From Yanshouia hominis (lineage in GTDB: Bacteria; Bacillota; Clostridia; Oscillospirales; Ruminococcaceae), in assembly GCA_014385025.1 (NCBI GenBank), contig JACRTB010000007.1, positions 1 to 64,000 on the forward strand: a stretch of 64,000 nt of DNA, read 5' to 3'. Shown here in pieces: positions 31,487-38,936 of this stretch (the first letter of the stretch is position 1; each line of letters opens with the position of its first letter). The position numbers and the translations under genes are program-made. Below the pieces are notes generated by a model. That model ran no database searches, was not told the origin of the DNA, and saw only the letters and a list, made by a program, of their open reading frames with translations.

Positions 31487-31947
31487 CAGAGGTTCGCCCC
31501 CAATCCGCGCAGTGCTGTCGCAAATTCACCGTAGCGCTCCTTCGGAAGCTGGGTCACCGCCTGTACCCCGAACTGCGCCAGCAGCGCCTGTGCCTGCTGT
31601 CCCTTCGCCGGGTCCCGCATGTACAGATCGGCCCCGGCGTGCGCCAGCTGCTCGATGGTGTAGGCGGGCGCCGCCGCCAACGGGACGGGAGCCGCCACCG
31701 GCTGGGGCACAGGTACGGGGGCGGGGGCCGCAATGGGAGCGGCGGCAGGCTGGGACGCGGCAGTGATCTGCGCAGGGGCAGGGGTTGCGGGCGCGGGAGC
31801 AGCCGCCGCCGGGGCCGGCGCCACCGCAGCCGGACCGGACGCGGCAGCGGACATTCCTCTGTTACCCGCACTTGCACCGGCCAGCGCCAGCAGTGCCGCC
31901 GTCAGCTCCGGGGCGGAAATGATTACCTTGAGAGTTGCTTCGAGCAT
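31486..31947 (-). CDS. Ala/Pro-rich phage protein
   Basis: 153 residues from ATG 31945-31947 (SD AGGAGG). A short helical head (MLEATLKVIISAPELTAALL) and a globular tail (YTIEQLAHAGADLYMRDPAK then GQQAQALLAQFGVQAV) are joined by ~75 residues of Ala-Pro repeats, a flexible linker. The tail looks like a small protein-protein interaction domain. Not recognised beyond its place in the replication block. Confidence 0.68.
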   Translation of the reverse strand: MLEATLKVIISAPELTAALLALAGASAGNRGMSAAASGPAAVAPAPAAAAPAPATPAPAQITAASQPAAAPIAAPAPVPVPQPVAAPVPLAAAPAYTIEQLAHAGADLYMRDPAKGQQAQALLAQFGVQAVTQLPKERYGEFATALRGLGANL

Positions 31948-31948
31948 T

Positions 31949-32125
31949 TTACTTTTCCTCCTGTTCAATGGTGATGGCAATCCCCTTGTTCGGGTCGATC
32001 CCGGCGGAATCAACCTGCGACTTCTTTAGATAGAGCGTGGTGAGCTCAGCGCCCTCCCGGTGTTCGAACCGGTAGCAGGTCTTGGTGGTGGTCTTGAGCG
32101 AAAAGCTCAACTTCAATGCTTCCAT
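31949..32125 (-). CDS. small phage protein
   Basis: 58 residues from ATG 32123-32125 with SD GAAGGAG: MEALKLSFSLKTTTKTCYRF, then LYLKKSQVDSAGIDPNKGIA. Short all-beta protein of the kind often found in Clostridia phage replication blocks. Its start overlaps the end of the zinc-finger gene. Confidence 0.65.
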   Translation of the reverse strand: MEALKLSFSLKTTTKTCYRFEHREGAELTTLYLKKSQVDSAGIDPNKGIAITIEQEEK

Positions 32126-32481
32126 GCTTGCAGCTCCTTCTTCCAACAGGTTTTATGAATCCAGACTTCTTTGGCCGGTCTGGTCTTGCAACGGGAGAAT
32201 AATGCGTCCGCCCGGTCGTCTTCGTGGATGACCCCGCCGCAATGGCAGCAGGTCACGTCGGGCAAGGGTCTTTTAGCGCGCGGCATCGGTTCCGCCTCCT
32301 CCAGTGGCCGAGCTGCCGCTCTGGGATTTCTCCAGCACCCGCGCCAGCTCTCCAGGCACACCAGAGCCAACCCGCAAACCTCAATGCAGACCGCCGAGGG
32401 CGGCCAGATGATATGTACCGCTGCCGGTATCAGCATCACGAGGATGCCGGTGGCGGTGCTTATTTTTGAGAGGGTTCCCAT
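32113..32481 (-). CDS. membrane-plus-zinc-finger phage protein, possible internal start
   Basis: 122 residues. The N-terminus has a membrane helix (TGILVMLIPAAVHIIW). The C-terminal 57 residues form a zinc-ribbon-like domain (VTCCHCGGVIHEDD then CKTRPAKEVWIHKTCW). A strong SD, GGAGGAGG, sits before an internal ATG at 32284-32286, so the zinc part is probably also, or only, made as a separate protein. SD AAGGAG also precedes the first ATG. Confidence 0.55.
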   Translation of the reverse strand: MGTLSKISTATGILVMLIPAAVHIIWPPSAVCIEVCGLALVCLESWRGCWRNPRAAARPLEEAEPMPRAKRPLPDVTCCHCGGVIHEDDRADALFSRCKTRPAKEVWIHKTCWKKELQAWKH

Positions 32482-32487
32482 GATTTT

Positions 32488-32823
32488 TCACTCCTTCTGG
32501 CGATATTCCTGATAAACCGACAAGAATCTCTTGAACAGCTCGAAATACTCTTCCGCGTCCTCCTCAGTGGTGATGTACCGGTTCGGGCGGCTGTATTCCT
32601 TGCCTTGCAGGCCCTTCTTTTCCCTGACGGCCGAGCGTGCGGCGTTCTCGCAGATGATTTGCGCGCCGTAGTGCTGATTCGTGTCTTTGACCTGCAAAAA
32701 CCACTGGCGGCATTTCCGGCTTGCCAGCGCGTAAGCCTTCGGCGCGGGCTGCGCGGTTTTCCGAAGCTCTGCGATCTCCTGTTTCAGTGCTGCGATGCGG
32801 TCTAGTGTTTCTTGGTTGAGCAT
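32488..32823 (-). CDS. phage protein of early operon
   Basis: 111 residues, first gene of the leftward early operon: MLNQETLDRIAALKQEIAEL (coiled coil), then SRKCRQWFLQVKDTNQHYGA. SD GGAGG upstream. No family recognised; the conserved basic/aromatic core suggests nucleic acid contact, which is a guess. Confidence 0.62.
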   Translation of the reverse strand: MLNQETLDRIAALKQEIAELRKTAQPAPKAYALASRKCRQWFLQVKDTNQHYGAQIICENAARSAVREKKGLQGKEYSRPNRYITTEEDAEEYFELFKRFLSVYQEYRQKE

Positions 32824-32843
32824 TTGGTTACCTCCTGTCTTTT

Positions 32844-32898
32844 ACGCGCAATTTGCACGTTGTTCTTTAGCTCAATTATAGCGTACAATTTGCGCGTA
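32844..32898. promoter_or_regulatory. paired operators at the early switch
   Basis: ACGCGCAATTTGCAC (32844-32858) and, inverted, ACGCGCAAATTGTAC (32898-32884) flank and overlap both the leftward promoter and a weaker plus-strand promoter (TTGCAC-17-TTATAG, 32853-32881). A half-site ACGCGCAA lies at 32944-32951 inside the XRE gene. Confidence 0.65.
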
Positions 32899-32903
32899 GT
32901 CAA
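32875..32903 (-). promoter_or_regulatory. early leftward promoter
   Basis: TTGACT (32903-32898), 17-base spacer, TATAAT (32880-32875) on the minus strand. It is the only consensus promoter seen upstream of the replication block and is embedded in operator-like repeats. Confidence 0.82.
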
Positions 32904-32926
32904 TATTTTTTTGGAGGTATCTAAAA

Positions 32927-33154
32927 ATGTTTCACGATCAATTACGCGCAACCAGAATGGCACGCAAAATCACGCAACAAAAGCTCGCTGATGCCGTCGG
33001 GCTTGCCCTTCGTAGCTATCAATGCTACGAGCAAGGTGTTAGAGAGCCTTCCCTCGACATGCTCATAAAGCTTGCAGACGTGTTGCAGGTTCCTACCGAT
33101 TATCTGCTTTGCCGGGATTTATCGCTCTTAAAATCCTTTGATGGGTTTCGGTGA
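32927..33154 (+). CDS. XRE-family HTH regulator
   Basis: 75 residues: QLRATRMARKITQQKLADAV then GLALRSYQCYEQGVREPSLD is the Cro/CI-type helix-turn-helix. SD TTGGAGG precedes ATG 32927. Divergent from the early operon, so it is the likely repressor of the operators at 32844-32898. Its last 62 bases overlap, tail to tail, the XRE gene on the other strand. Confidence 0.85.
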   Translation: MFHDQLRATRMARKITQQKLADAVGLALRSYQCYEQGVREPSLDMLIKLADVLQVPTDYLLCRDLSLLKSFDGFR

Positions 33155-33317
33155 TGTCTTCTAGGTCATCCCATATTTGGAAATCGCCTGTCCTGTCACC
33201 GGATTCAATCTGCTGGTAGTATCTCAAGCTAATCCCCAACCTCTCCGCCATCGCCTGCTGGGTCATGCCCTTGGCCTTTCGGGCGGCTTGCAGGTTGGTG
33301 CGCATCTGCTTCGCCAT
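33093..33317 (-). CDS. XRE-family HTH protein
   Basis: 74 residues from ATG 33315-33317 with SD AAGGGAGG: MRTNLQAARKAKGMTQQAMA then ERLGISLRYYQQIESGDRTG is a complete helix-turn-helix. Convergent with, and overlapping, the XRE gene at 32927-33154, which permits mutual interference. Third of three minus-strand small genes after 33765. Confidence 0.75.
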   Translation of the reverse strand: MAKQMRTNLQAARKAKGMTQQAMAERLGISLRYYQQIESGDRTGDFQIWDDLEDITETHQRILRAINPGKADNR

Positions 33318-33373
33318 AACTGATAAAATCCTCCCTTCGGCGGCGTGACCGTTCGCCCGCTGGGCCGCCGAGG

Positions 33374-33520
33374 TCACTCTACATCCTCCTCAACCAGATC
33401 GACGGCTTTGCCTCCCTCGCACACGAGGGCATAGCCCAGCTTCCGAAAATGCTCGATGTCAGCCATCCCAAGCACTCCGGCATTGATCAGGGCGATAACC
33501 TGCTTTTTGTTGAACATCAT
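33374..33520 (-). CDS. 48-residue phage protein
   Basis: MMFNKKQVIALINAGVLGMA then DIEHFRKLGYALVCEGGKAV. SD GAGGAGG precedes the double ATG. The start overlaps the upstream XRE stop by one base (TAATG). Related short proteins accompany phage XRE genes; function unknown. Confidence 0.6.
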   Translation of the reverse strand: MMFNKKQVIALINAGVLGMADIEHFRKLGYALVCEGGKAVDLVEEDVE

Positions 33521-33765
33521 TATGCGGTTTTGCCTCCTCTCCCCGGCGCGGGGATTTCCTGCAGGGGGAAATACTGCTCGATCTTGCTCAGCGGCGCGCC
33601 GATGATCCGCATCATCTCAAATGCCTCCCACAGCGACCACGAACCTTTTCCGTTCATCCGGCCGGAGATGTAACTGTCTCCCCGGCCCAGCTTTTCGGCA
33701 AGGGTTACCTGGTCTATGTCCAGCTCGCCCAGCTCGAAGCGCAGGCGTCTAAATGGCTTTGGCAT
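33520..33765 (-). CDS. phage HTH-like regulator
   Basis: 81 residues: FRRLRFELGELDIDQVTLAE then KLGRGDSYISGRMNGKGSWS, a divergent helix-turn-helix followed by FEMMRIIGAPLSKIEQYFP. SD GAAAGGAGG. This type is common in the early or immunity region of Clostridia phages. It heads a three-gene minus-strand cluster. Confidence 0.72.
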   Translation of the reverse strand: MPKPFRRLRFELGELDIDQVTLAEKLGRGDSYISGRMNGKGSWSLWEAFEMMRIIGAPLSKIEQYFPLQEIPAPGRGGKTA

Positions 33766-33841
33766 ATTCTTTCCTCCTTTCTAACTCGCTTGTCCCCTCC
33801 CCACCTCTGTGATAAGATGAGAGCGAAGGGAGTTGACCCGC

Positions 33842-34177
33842 GTGGTAAGCAAACTGTCATTAAAAATACTGAGGCATCTTAAAAAGGCCGGAGTAACCAG
33901 CGATACGGAGATTTATACTCTTTTTCCGAACTCACGAAGTTCTATCGAATCCCTGTTGGCAAGCAAAATGATTGCGTCTGATCACGTTGGGCTACAAGCG
34001 AATGGTGATTGGCAAGACCATTTTGTGATTAGCGATCTTGGCAATGCCGTTCTCGAAGAAGCTGAACGCAGCAGCGCCCGTTTTCACTGGTCTGAATTTC
34101 GAGCGTGGATTACGCTGGCAATCGCATTAGCGGCCTTCGCCCTATCGGTCATCGCGCTATATTTGCAATACAAATAG
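33842..34177 (+). CDS. winged-helix-like protein with C-terminal membrane anchor
   Basis: 111 residues from GTG 33842 (SD GAAGGGAG nine bases upstream; an in-frame TTG at 33833 is too close). LSLKILRHLKKAGVTSDTEI and SIESLLASKMIASDHVGLQA look like a winged helix; the end (FRAWITLAIALAAFALSVIA) is a membrane helix. A membrane-tethered DNA-binding protein is possible. Family unknown; its 3' end overlaps the small membrane gene opposite. Confidence 0.58.
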   Translation: MVSKLSLKILRHLKKAGVTSDTEIYTLFPNSRSSIESLLASKMIASDHVGLQANGDWQDHFVISDLGNAVLEEAERSSARFHWSEFRAWITLAIALAAFALSVIALYLQYK

Positions 34178-34271
34178 CATTAATGACTAGCCCTGCTGTC
34201 GCAAGTGCCAAAATGCCCCACTGAATCACCTCATACAAAACGGGGTGATTTTCTTTTAACCAATGCCACAT
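34149..34271 (-). CDS. 40-residue membrane peptide
   Basis: From ATG 34269-34271 with SD GGGGAGGAG: MWHWLKENHPVLYEVIQWGI then LALATAGLVINAICIANIAR, one membrane helix. It overlaps the convergent winged-helix gene by 29 bases. Confidence 0.5.
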   Translation of the reverse strand: MWHWLKENHPVLYEVIQWGILALATAGLVINAICIANIAR

Positions 34272-34348
34272 GGCTTCTCCTCCCCTTTTTCTTCCTTCTC
34301 TGCGATCAGCTCGTCGGCCAATCCTATAATCTTCTCGATGCTGGCCAT
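34256..34348 (-). CDS. 30-residue charged peptide
   Basis: MASIEKIIGLADELIAEKEE then KGEEKPCGIG, from ATG 34346-34348 with SD GGAG eight bases upstream. Overlaps the start of the membrane peptide gene, so it may be a leader that couples its translation. Confidence 0.38.
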   Translation of the reverse strand: MASIEKIIGLADELIAEKEEKGEEKPCGIG

Positions 34349-34424
34349 GATTTTCACTCCGACATGAAATCACTTCCTTTCTGTTGGTTTTTGTGATAGA
34401 CTGGTGATAAAAGGAGGAAATGCT

Positions 34425-35138
34425 ATGAAAAAACTTTTTGTGATTTTTGCCATCATCTTTGTCTTGGCTGCTTGCGCCTCCCCGTCTTCCGTTCAGCCCG
34501 AGGTAAGTCCCTCGGTTCCCGTAGAGTCCGCCTCCAGTGAATCCTCAGAGCCTGCTGGCCCCATCGGAATCAAAGGGTCGCACATTACCGATATTCTTCT
34601 TGGCTTGGAACAATCCAGATTTGAAATCCCCAATCCAAATTTTAAGAGCTCGTCCGACCACAGTATCAGCACTCATTATGCAGCAACATCGTTGTATAAC
34701 CCTGGGGTTGGTATGACATTTGACTATCACCTGTCAGCGGCCGCAGATTTTTCGATTATTAGCGGCTCATTCGGAATTACAAACACTGATTTTTTAGCCG
34801 GGGAAGATGACTTTCTTTCGATCGCTAAAAGCTATCTCGGATTCTGCGCAACTATGCCTTGCGACGCGACATCCGGATCGCTTTCGGGAGTCGCAAAAGA
34901 TTGGGTTGTTTCCGCAATTGACGACCATGACAAATGGAAAAGCGGCGTTGCCATTACTTGGGACGATGCACGTTTTTCGGTGGATTGGTCAAAAACTTCC
35001 GATGGAGAGATTATCGTGGTGTGGATGACAATAGAACGTGTCGATCCGTCAGGAGAGGAAGAAAAGATTTCCGATGAGGACGCTGCAAAATATGAGCAGG
35101 CACTCAAAAATCTGGAAAAATCCGTTCATTCGAAATAG
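34425..35138 (+). CDS. predicted lipoprotein in the immunity region
   Basis: 237 residues with lipoprotein signal MKKLFVIFAIIFVLAACASP (lipobox LAAC) after SD AAAAGGAGG. A Ser/Pro linker precedes a globular domain with LGLEQSRFEIPNPNF and VGMTFDYHLSAAADFSIISG. No family recognised. Like the lipoprotein at 4530-5642 it is a monocistronic gene with its own terminator, consistent with expression from the prophage. A role in superinfection exclusion is possible but unproven. Confidence 0.78.
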   Translation: MKKLFVIFAIIFVLAACASPSSVQPEVSPSVPVESASSESSEPAGPIGIKGSHITDILLGLEQSRFEIPNPNFKSSSDHSISTHYAATSLYNPGVGMTFDYHLSAAADFSIISGSFGITNTDFLAGEDDFLSIAKSYLGFCATMPCDATSGSLSGVAKDWVVSAIDDHDKWKSGVAITWDDARFSVDWSKTSDGEIIVVWMTIERVDPSGEEEKISDEDAAKYEQALKNLEKSVHSK

Positions 35139-35153
35139 GTCAAAATGCGCTTC

Positions 35154-35175
35154 GCCGCCCTTCGGGGCGGCTTTT
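35154..35175 (+). terminator. intrinsic terminator of lipoprotein gene
   Basis: GCCGCCC (35154-35160), TTCG loop, GGGCGGC (35165-35171), then TTTTCCTTTT. Confidence 0.9.
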
Positions 35176-35241
35176 CCTTTTCCGACAGTTATCCCCTCCC
35201 CTTTTGTGAAAGCGCCTGCTTGTAGATTAAAAATCAACCAA

Positions 35242-35445
35242 TCAGGCAAAAAAAATAGCATCTCTTTCTCGATTTGATAGGCCAAGCAAGTCTGATAGCT
35301 TCTTAACTTCGCCCGCTTTAAATTCGGTATCATTTTCTATCTTTTTTTGCAATCCATAAGGGGTTATGCCCAGATTATCCGCTAAATAGTTATACTTCAA
35401 ACCTTTAGCCGCAACAGCCTCTCTTAGTTTTTTGCTATCGGTCAT
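35242..35445 (-). CDS. Cro-like HTH protein
   Basis: 67 residues from ATG 35443-35445 (SD AAAGGAGG): KLREAVAAKGLKYNYLADNL then GITPYGLQKKIENDTEFKAG, the small HTH type that follows lytic promoters in Firmicutes phages. Divergent from the repressor-like gene at 35595. Cro-like function inferred from layout. Confidence 0.78.
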   Translation of the reverse strand: MTDSKKLREAVAAKGLKYNYLADNLGITPYGLQKKIENDTEFKAGEVKKLSDLLGLSNRERDAIFFA

Positions 35446-35484
35446 ATGATTCACCTCCTTTGTAGAATTTTAATCTACATTCGT

Positions 35485-35513
35485 ATCATATCACTTAGTA
35501 GATTTGATGTCAA
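35485..35513 (-). promoter_or_regulatory. promoter of the Cro-like gene
   Basis: TTGACA (35513-35508), 17-base spacer, TATGAT (35490-35485). The palindrome TGTAGA-N7-TCTACA (35461-35479) lies just downstream, where a repressor would block it. Confidence 0.8.
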
Positions 35514-35541
35514 CACTATTTTTGAATTTTTTCAAATTTTG

Positions 35542-35570
35542 TTGATTTTGGATTTACAGCATGATATAGT
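35542..35570 (+). promoter_or_regulatory. promoter of the repressor-like gene
   Basis: TTGATT (35542-35547), 17-base spacer, TATAGT (35565-35570), reading into the XRE gene at 35595. Confidence 0.75.
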
Positions 35571-35594
35571 ATTAATTGTAAGGGGAGATGAATG

Positions 35595-35999
35595 ATGGAG
35601 TTATATCAACGCATCAGAAAGCGCCGGGAAGAGCTCGGCTTATCGCAAGAAGAATTGGCTCAAAAAATGGGCTATAAATCTCGGTCATCCATTAACAAGA
35701 TAGAAATGGGAGAGAATGACATCCCACAGTCTAAAATCGTGCAGTTTGCCCGAGCTTTAAATACCACCCCGGCGTACCTCATGGGATGGGAAGATAATCC
35801 CGACCAAAAAGAAAAATCCCCCGCCGAAGCGGAGGATCTGGTCAACGGCGATCCCGAATTGACCGAATATCTGGAAGAGCTGCGCACCCGGGACGAAATG
35901 CGAATGCTCTTCTCCATTACCAAGGGCGCGACCAAAGAAGATGTTATGCGGACCGTCGCCATCATCGAAGCTCTCCGCCGCGAGGAGGAAGGCCGTTGA
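35595..35999 (+). CDS. XRE-family phage repressor
   Basis: 134 residues from ATG 35595 (an ATG three bases earlier is closer to the SD AGGGGAG). LYQRIRKRREELGLSQEELA then QKMGYKSRSSINKIEMGEND is the helix-turn-helix; the C-terminus (PELTEYLEELRTRDEMRMLF) is the dimerisation region usual in repressors without a self-cleavage domain. Coupled by TTGA to an ImmA/IrrE peptidase, which would cut the repressor on induction. Confidence 0.85.
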   Translation: MELYQRIRKRREELGLSQEELAQKMGYKSRSSINKIEMGENDIPQSKIVQFARALNTTPAYLMGWEDNPDQKEKSPAEAEDLVNGDPELTEYLEELRTRDEMRMLFSITKGATKEDVMRTVAIIEALRREEEGR

Positions 36000-36490
36000 A
36001 CGACGACGTATTTGTGCGGGAAATTCCAATGCTTCCGCATATACGTGGGGTTACGGTGCCGAATGATGACGGCACCTTTTCGATTTATATTAACGCAAGC
36101 CTGTCGGCGGAAGCTCGCCGCGAAGCATTGGAGCATGAAATATACCACATCAGGCACGACCATCTTTATCAAAGCGAATTGCACGTGAGCTCCTGCGAAA
36201 AGGACGCTGCCGCCCGCCCTGCGGAAGAATCATCCCCCACGCCCCCACAGAAAGCCGCTCCCGCCCCATCTATCCCGGAACCCACCCCGCAGCAGCGCAA
36301 GCCCACAGCGCCCCGCTGGGGCTTTGTGCGGCGCGGATATCTGATCCTCTGGGACGAGGTTCAGCCGGGGGATGAGGTATTCCCGCCGCCGAGGAACCAG
36401 CCGAAGGACGACCCGCATTGCCCGCGCATTCTGGCCCCGGTGCCCAAGAGGCCGAGGACGAGGCGGTGCGAAGTGGATATTTGGAAGTAG
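35996..36490 (+). CDS. ImmA/IrrE-type metallopeptidase
   Basis: 164 residues from TTG 35996 overlapping the repressor stop. RREALEHEIYHIRHDHLY contains the zinc motif HExxH. The catalytic part is short, and the C-terminal 90 residues are Pro-rich with PRWGFVRRGYLILWDEVQPG. In ICEBs1-like elements ImmA cleaves the ImmR repressor; the gene pair here suggests the same switch. Confidence 0.82.
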   Translation: MNDDVFVREIPMLPHIRGVTVPNDDGTFSIYINASLSAEARREALEHEIYHIRHDHLYQSELHVSSCEKDAAARPAEESSPTPPQKAAPAPSIPEPTPQQRKPTAPRWGFVRRGYLILWDEVQPGDEVFPPPRNQPKDDPHCPRILAPVPKRPRTRRCEVDIWK

Positions 36491-36549
36491 AGAAAATTTT
36501 AGGATCAGTTGCAATTATTCAAAAACTGTAATATTATAAAGACAGGACG

Positions 36550-36960
36550 GTGCATATAAATTTAGAAAAAGTGGAAAACTGTAATAGAGTTTTTCAAGTT
36601 GATTCTTTCGAAAAGGAGTATCGCGCCCTGTTCGGGAAAAACCCATTCGTTTTTAGCCGTTACCAAAACAAACTGTTATTTAATTTACAGCAACTTGACG
36701 CAGAGGGCCTAAAGGTGCTAAGCTTCTGCGAACGCTTTGAAGATCTCCACCAAGATGTATCTGGATATACTATTTACTCCATCCGCCATAAAAGCAAGAC
36801 GATGAATCCTAGGGTACTTTTTTTCTGTCATAACAAAAAGCAGGAAGCGTTCATTTTGCTTAACTGCTTTTTAGAAAAAAGCAAATCAGATTACGACCGA
36901 GCAATCGAACGCGCAAAAGGTAAAATATTGAAACTTTTACGAGAGGGGAATGCAGTGTGA
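36550..36960 (+). CDS. HigB/RelE-like toxin (phage Gp49-like)
   Basis: 136 residues from GTG 36550. Blocks LDAEGLKVLSFCERFEDLHQ, DVSGYTIYSIRHKSKTMNPR and RAIERAKGKILKLLREG fit the RelE/HigB type II toxin fold (derived from phage Gp49-like proteins). GTGA overlap with the HTH antitoxin gene supports a toxin-first, HigBA-like pair. AT-rich compared with the neighbours. Confidence 0.72.
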   Translation: MHINLEKVENCNRVFQVDSFEKEYRALFGKNPFVFSRYQNKLLFNLQQLDAEGLKVLSFCERFEDLHQDVSGYTIYSIRHKSKTMNPRVLFFCHNKKQEAFILLNCFLEKSKSDYDRAIERAKGKILKLLREGNAV

Positions 36961-37358
36961 CACTTGATGAAATGATTGAAAATGCGCAAGAAAATCATAC
37001 CCTTTTTTCTGAAATTTCAGCTAGGCAAAAGAAAGAGATTGCTCTAAGGGCGTTGGCCGCATCCACTTTGCATCGCTATCGGATGTCTTTGGGGTTGACG
37101 CAAACTGAATTTGCTACAAAATATGGAATTTCTCAGTCTCTTGTTTCAAAATGGGAAAACGGTGATGAAAACCTGTCTGTTAAATCATTGCTGCAAATAT
37201 GCACTATTTGCGGCTGCAAACTGGCATTTGTTCCAGATGCATTATCTGAAATACCCCAAGAACAACGCCAAATAAGAACATTTTGTAATGCTCCTAGTAG
37301 CAAATACGTCTCAAGAACTTCTAATCAAGGAGGATGCGCATATGCAGGCGTATACTAA
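36957..37358 (+). CDS. HigA-like HTH antitoxin
   Basis: 133 residues from GTG 36957. The HTH (LHRYRMSLGLTQTEFATKYG then ISQSLVSKWENGDENLSVKS) follows a helical N-terminus. Together with the coupled upstream toxin this makes a HigBA-type module. Its last 17 bases overlap the start of a third small gene. Confidence 0.75.
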   Translation: MTLDEMIENAQENHTLFSEISARQKKEIALRALAASTLHRYRMSLGLTQTEFATKYGISQSLVSKWENGDENLSVKSLLQICTICGCKLAFVPDALSEIPQEQRQIRTFCNAPSSKYVSRTSNQGGCAYAGVY

Positions 37359-37578
37359 TCAATTTTCCATCTCCATGAATACTGGCAAAAACGAAGTGCT
37401 GATCAATTTTTTCCAAAACGTTCCTCCTGTTGATGCTTTTTTGCAGCCAACCGAGCAAGATGTCGAAACGGTATCACTTCCTGTAGCACAACTAATTATG
37501 TCTCTCGACTGTGCCCAAAATTTGACAGATCTCCTTTCTAATCTTCTTTCCGGCAAAGCAGAAGCACCAATAAAATAA
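37342..37578 (+). CDS. third gene of the HigBA-like operon
   Basis: 78 residues from ATG 37342 with SD AAGGAGG: FSISMNTGKNEVLINFFQNV then PPVDAFLQPTEQDVETVSLP. A mixed alpha-beta protein I do not recognise. The overlap with the HTH gene shows co-expression; a chaperone or accessory role is possible. Confidence 0.65.
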   Translation: MQAYTNQFSISMNTGKNEVLINFFQNVPPVDAFLQPTEQDVETVSLPVAQLIMSLDCAQNLTDLLSNLLSGKAEAPIK

Positions 37579-37704
37579 AAAATCCCGCCCCCTGCGCCAA
37601 CAGGAGACGGGACACACAGGCAGCAAACGCGAAAAGCCACCTTGCAAGGATATTATATCACCTTCGCAGGGCTGGCGCAAGCATTGCCTTGAGGAGGTTT
37701 TATT

Positions 37705-38790
37705 ATGGACAGAAGAACAAATACAGCGGTCTGGCTTGAAGATTACAAGCGCTGGCAGATCAAAGTCCAAAAGGACGGGAAGCGCCGAACCTTCACCAGC
37801 TCCACGCCGGGAAGAACGGGCCAGCGGGAAGCAAATGCAAAGGCCGATGCGTGGCTCGATGAAGGAGTTACAAATCCAAACGCCAAAGTCAGAGATATCT
37901 ATCCATTGTGGATTCAGGAGAAAAAAGATACTACCGGCCGAGGAAATTACGAGGCCATTGAATACCGTTTTGAAAAGTGGGTTATTCCACGCATCGGCCA
38001 CAAAAAAATCAGCTCTCTCACTGACCAGAACCTGCTTGATATTCTGAATGAAGCCTTAAAGCAGGGCTTGGCAAAAAAGTCGATCTCAAATATTCTTGCT
38101 GATATTAAGTCGTTCCTCCGGTACTGTCGGCGCTCACGAATTACAACATACAATCCCGAGGATGTTACGGTGCCAAAGGGAGCGCGAAGCAAGGAAAAGG
38201 ATGTATTGCAGCCTGATGATCTCAAACGGTTGTTTACGCTGGACCAAACCATACTCTATAAAAAACGGGTTTTTGATGACTATATCTACGCCTACCGTTT
38301 TCAGACAGCAACAGGATTAAGGCCGGGAGAGCTGCGCGGGCTTACGTGGGCCGATATAGATCTAAAAAACGACATAATTTATATCAAGAGAGCCATCAAT
38401 CGTTATAATGAAATTACCAGCGGCAAGAACGAAAATGCCATCCGCAGTTTTGCTCTAAATAAGGTTACGGCCAAGATTCTGCGCCAGCAGCGAGCCTTGT
38501 TCTTACCGGGAGACAGGGTCTTTCCGATCTCTTCTACGGCAAACTATTGGTCGCGCCTACAACGTTTTTGTTCCGTCAATGACATTAAGGCGATTGCCCC
38601 CTACGAACTGCGGCATACCTTTGTCAGCGCTGTCAAAAGCCTGCCCGAAGCCCAAGTAAAAGAGCTTGTCGGCCACTCTAAGAACATGGATACCTTCGGG
38701 ATTTATGGCCACAGCTACAGCGGCGACAAGGAGAGAACGGGTTCCGCCGTCGAAGAAGTTTTCCTCGGGATTTTGGGGAGTGGGTTATAA
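37705..38790 (+). CDS. int: tyrosine-recombinase integrase
   Basis: 361 residues with an N-terminal AP2-like arm-binding domain (WLEDYKRWQIKVQKDGKRRT), a SAM-like core-binding domain (residues ~65-155) and the catalytic domain: Arg206 in TGLRPGEL, APYELRHTF (Tyr300 in place of the usual His, Arg303), His324 in LVGHSK and the nucleophile Tyr334 in IYGHSY. It ends 147 bases from the tRNA-Gln 3' end, its probable attachment site. SD TGAGGAGG. Confidence 0.95.
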   Translation: MDRRTNTAVWLEDYKRWQIKVQKDGKRRTFTSSTPGRTGQREANAKADAWLDEGVTNPNAKVRDIYPLWIQEKKDTTGRGNYEAIEYRFEKWVIPRIGHKKISSLTDQNLLDILNEALKQGLAKKSISNILADIKSFLRYCRRSRITTYNPEDVTVPKGARSKEKDVLQPDDLKRLFTLDQTILYKKRVFDDYIYAYRFQTATGLRPGELRGLTWADIDLKNDIIYIKRAINRYNEITSGKNENAIRSFALNKVTAKILRQQRALFLPGDRVFPISSTANYWSRLQRFCSVNDIKAIAPYELRHTFVSAVKSLPEAQVKELVGHSKNMDTFGIYGHSYSGDKERTGSAVEEVFLGILGSGL

Positions 38791-38891
38791 AGTGGGTTAT
38801 TTTCCGCAGCACGCCGTTCGGAGGTTCCCCTATCCGGGCGGTTTTCCTTTTGGATATATGTTCAATTTTCCGCATTGCAAAGCCAAAAGAA

Positions 38892-38935
38892 AAAGGACCG
38901 ACACGAGACGCTATTGCGTTCCGCTTCAGTCCTTG
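38892..38935 (-). terminator. terminator downstream of tRNA-Gln
   Basis: AAGGACTGAAGCG...CGTGTCGGTCCTT forms a long imperfect stem on the minus strand followed by TTTCTTTT. Confidence 0.72.
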
Positions 38936-38936
38936 A

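Noticed and set aside
37581-37610. Terminator after the HigBA-like operon
   Set aside because: TCCCG...CGGGA hairpin has its T-run only on the minus strand, where no gene ends, so it is not listed as a terminator of the plus-strand operon.
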